From Sabellastarte sp. h YS-2021 (Eukaryota; Annelida; Polychaeta; Sabellida; Sabellidae): a DNA stretch of 64,000 nt. The position numbers and the translations under genes were made by a program. The DNA lies in the NCBI GenBank assembly GCA_964017235.1, contig OZ024931.1, forward strand, positions 23,164,189 to 23,228,188, in the 5' to 3' direction. Every line of letters starts with the position of its first letter. Within the stretch, counting starts at the first letter, position 1. The notes beneath the pieces were generated by a model. That model saw nothing but the letters and a program-made list of their open reading frames with translations. It was not told where the DNA came from and made no database searches. Below, one piece after another: positions 63,517-64,000 of this stretch.

Positions 63517-64000
63517 TCAAAGGTTTAAATTCTGTACTGGGGCTGGAGTACAGGAAGCTCTGTATGATCCACATGAATATCTTCCATCAACTGGCGCACT
63601 CAGGCAAACAAAACAAAACTCCTTTTTGCAGACAGAGCATTTCATATGCTTACAATCTGACCAGTGATTGATGAGTACACCACAACCCGGGCAGGCCCTC
63701 ACAGAGGGGCATTCAACATCATGTATCTTCTTCTTTGTACAGGTCTGCAGTATCTTCTGCATCTCATCGACTCCACCACAAGAAGGATTTCCGCAATCAC
63801 TGGTTCCACTGCCTTGCCAGTCATGCTTACAATACCAGCAGAACTCATACAGAGACCCTGCCATGCTGCAGATGCTGCAAATGACACGTGGGTTTTTCTT
63901 GTCATTGCGCACACAGTAGCTTTCACATTTTGGGCACTCTTGCATCCCCATGGTATCGCGCAAGTAGTTGGCAGTGAGGCGGCTTTCAATAGCCCTCTTC
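63517..64000 (-). CDS. RBR-type (RING-IBR-RING) E3 ubiquitin ligase, C-terminal part, continues beyond the window
   Basis: The frame is open from the window edge (64000) to a stop at 63517. In order: end of a finger-like segment (ECPKCESYC), an IBR domain (VICSICSMAGSLYEFCWYCKHDW, CGNPSCG) and RING2 (ACPGCGVLINHWSDCKHMKC, CKKEFCFVCL). The Cys in SDCKHM matches the catalytic cysteine position of RBR ligases, which accept ubiquitin as a thioester before transfer. The tail YSCGSYRASCTPAPVQ is short. RING1 must lie upstream, outside the window; upstream exons are likely. This is the only ordinary host-type gene in the window, and its sequence is intact here. Confidence 0.85.
   Translation of the reverse strand, partial: KRAIESRLTANYLRDTMGMQECPKCESYCVRNDKKNPRVICSICSMAGSLYEFCWYCKHDWQGSGTSDCGNPSCGGVDEMQKILQTCTKKKIHDVECPSVRACPGCGVLINHWSDCKHMKCSVCKKEFCFVCLSAPVDGRYSCGSYRASCTPAPVQNLNL

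Overview
The window reads as invertebrate nuclear DNA, most likely from a bivalve mollusc. The inference rests on three things: low-GC intergenic DNA with short spliceosomal introns, a DIRS/Ngaro, Polinton and Gypsy repertoire of the kind found in bivalves, and tandem-repeat-cored elements like the bivalve 'pearl' type. Only one ordinary host gene is evident, the C-terminal half of an RBR-type E3 ubiquitin ligase at the right edge (63517-64000, minus strand). Nearly everything else is mobile DNA or its debris.

Layout: (1) 1-5700 is non-coding, with two copies of a tandem-repeat family rich in AGGTCA half-sites and an AT-rich palindromic repeat. (2) 5940-10615 is a decayed tyrosine-recombinase retrotransposon (DIRS/Ngaro type: gag with zinc finger, RT-RNase H, YR). 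(3) 11784-50971 is a complete Polinton/Maverick with 61-bp terminal inverted repeats starting AGT and a 6-bp target duplication GGTCAC, inserted into a copy of the AGGTCA repeat family. Without its insertion it is about 18.3 kb. It carries the virus-like core: protein-primed family B DNA polymerase, adenain-like protease, double-jelly-roll major capsid, penton-like minor capsid, DDE integrase with chromodomain, A32-like ATPase and small basic/acidic proteins. It also has an accessory right arm: two paralogous intron-containing type I membrane proteins, two RING proteins, a tandem PC4-like protein and a BIR (IAP-type) protein. The polymerase C-terminus looks like a NADAR domain.

(4) 21317-42183: the start of the Polinton integrase is split by a 20.9-kb tandem array of one LTR retrotransposon, with four LTRs, two full internal regions and one deletion-fused internal region, flanked by the 4-bp duplication CCAT. 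The copies are nearly identical and the two full ones have uninterrupted gag-pol ORFs. Pol order is protease-integrase-RT-RNase H, the reversed order of Gmr1-like Gypsy elements. The primer binding site matches tRNA-Pro.

(5) 50972-54540 holds the rest of the interrupted repeat, a 235-bp TA-flanked MITE, a 110-bp tandem repeat, a 5S rRNA-like segment and a row of hairpin repeats. (6) 54550-59294 is a second, independently decayed DIRS/Ngaro copy. (7) 61830-63075 is the most complete copy of the AGGTCA repeat element.

The Polinton core proteins would replicate, integrate, package and build a capsid. The right-arm proteins (BIR, RINGs, receptor-like membrane proteins) look like host-interaction cargo. 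The element is probably no longer autonomous: the polymerase has an in-frame stop, two small genes are frameshifted and the integrase is separated from its upstream region. Boundaries of the decayed elements are estimates, and no database search was possible.
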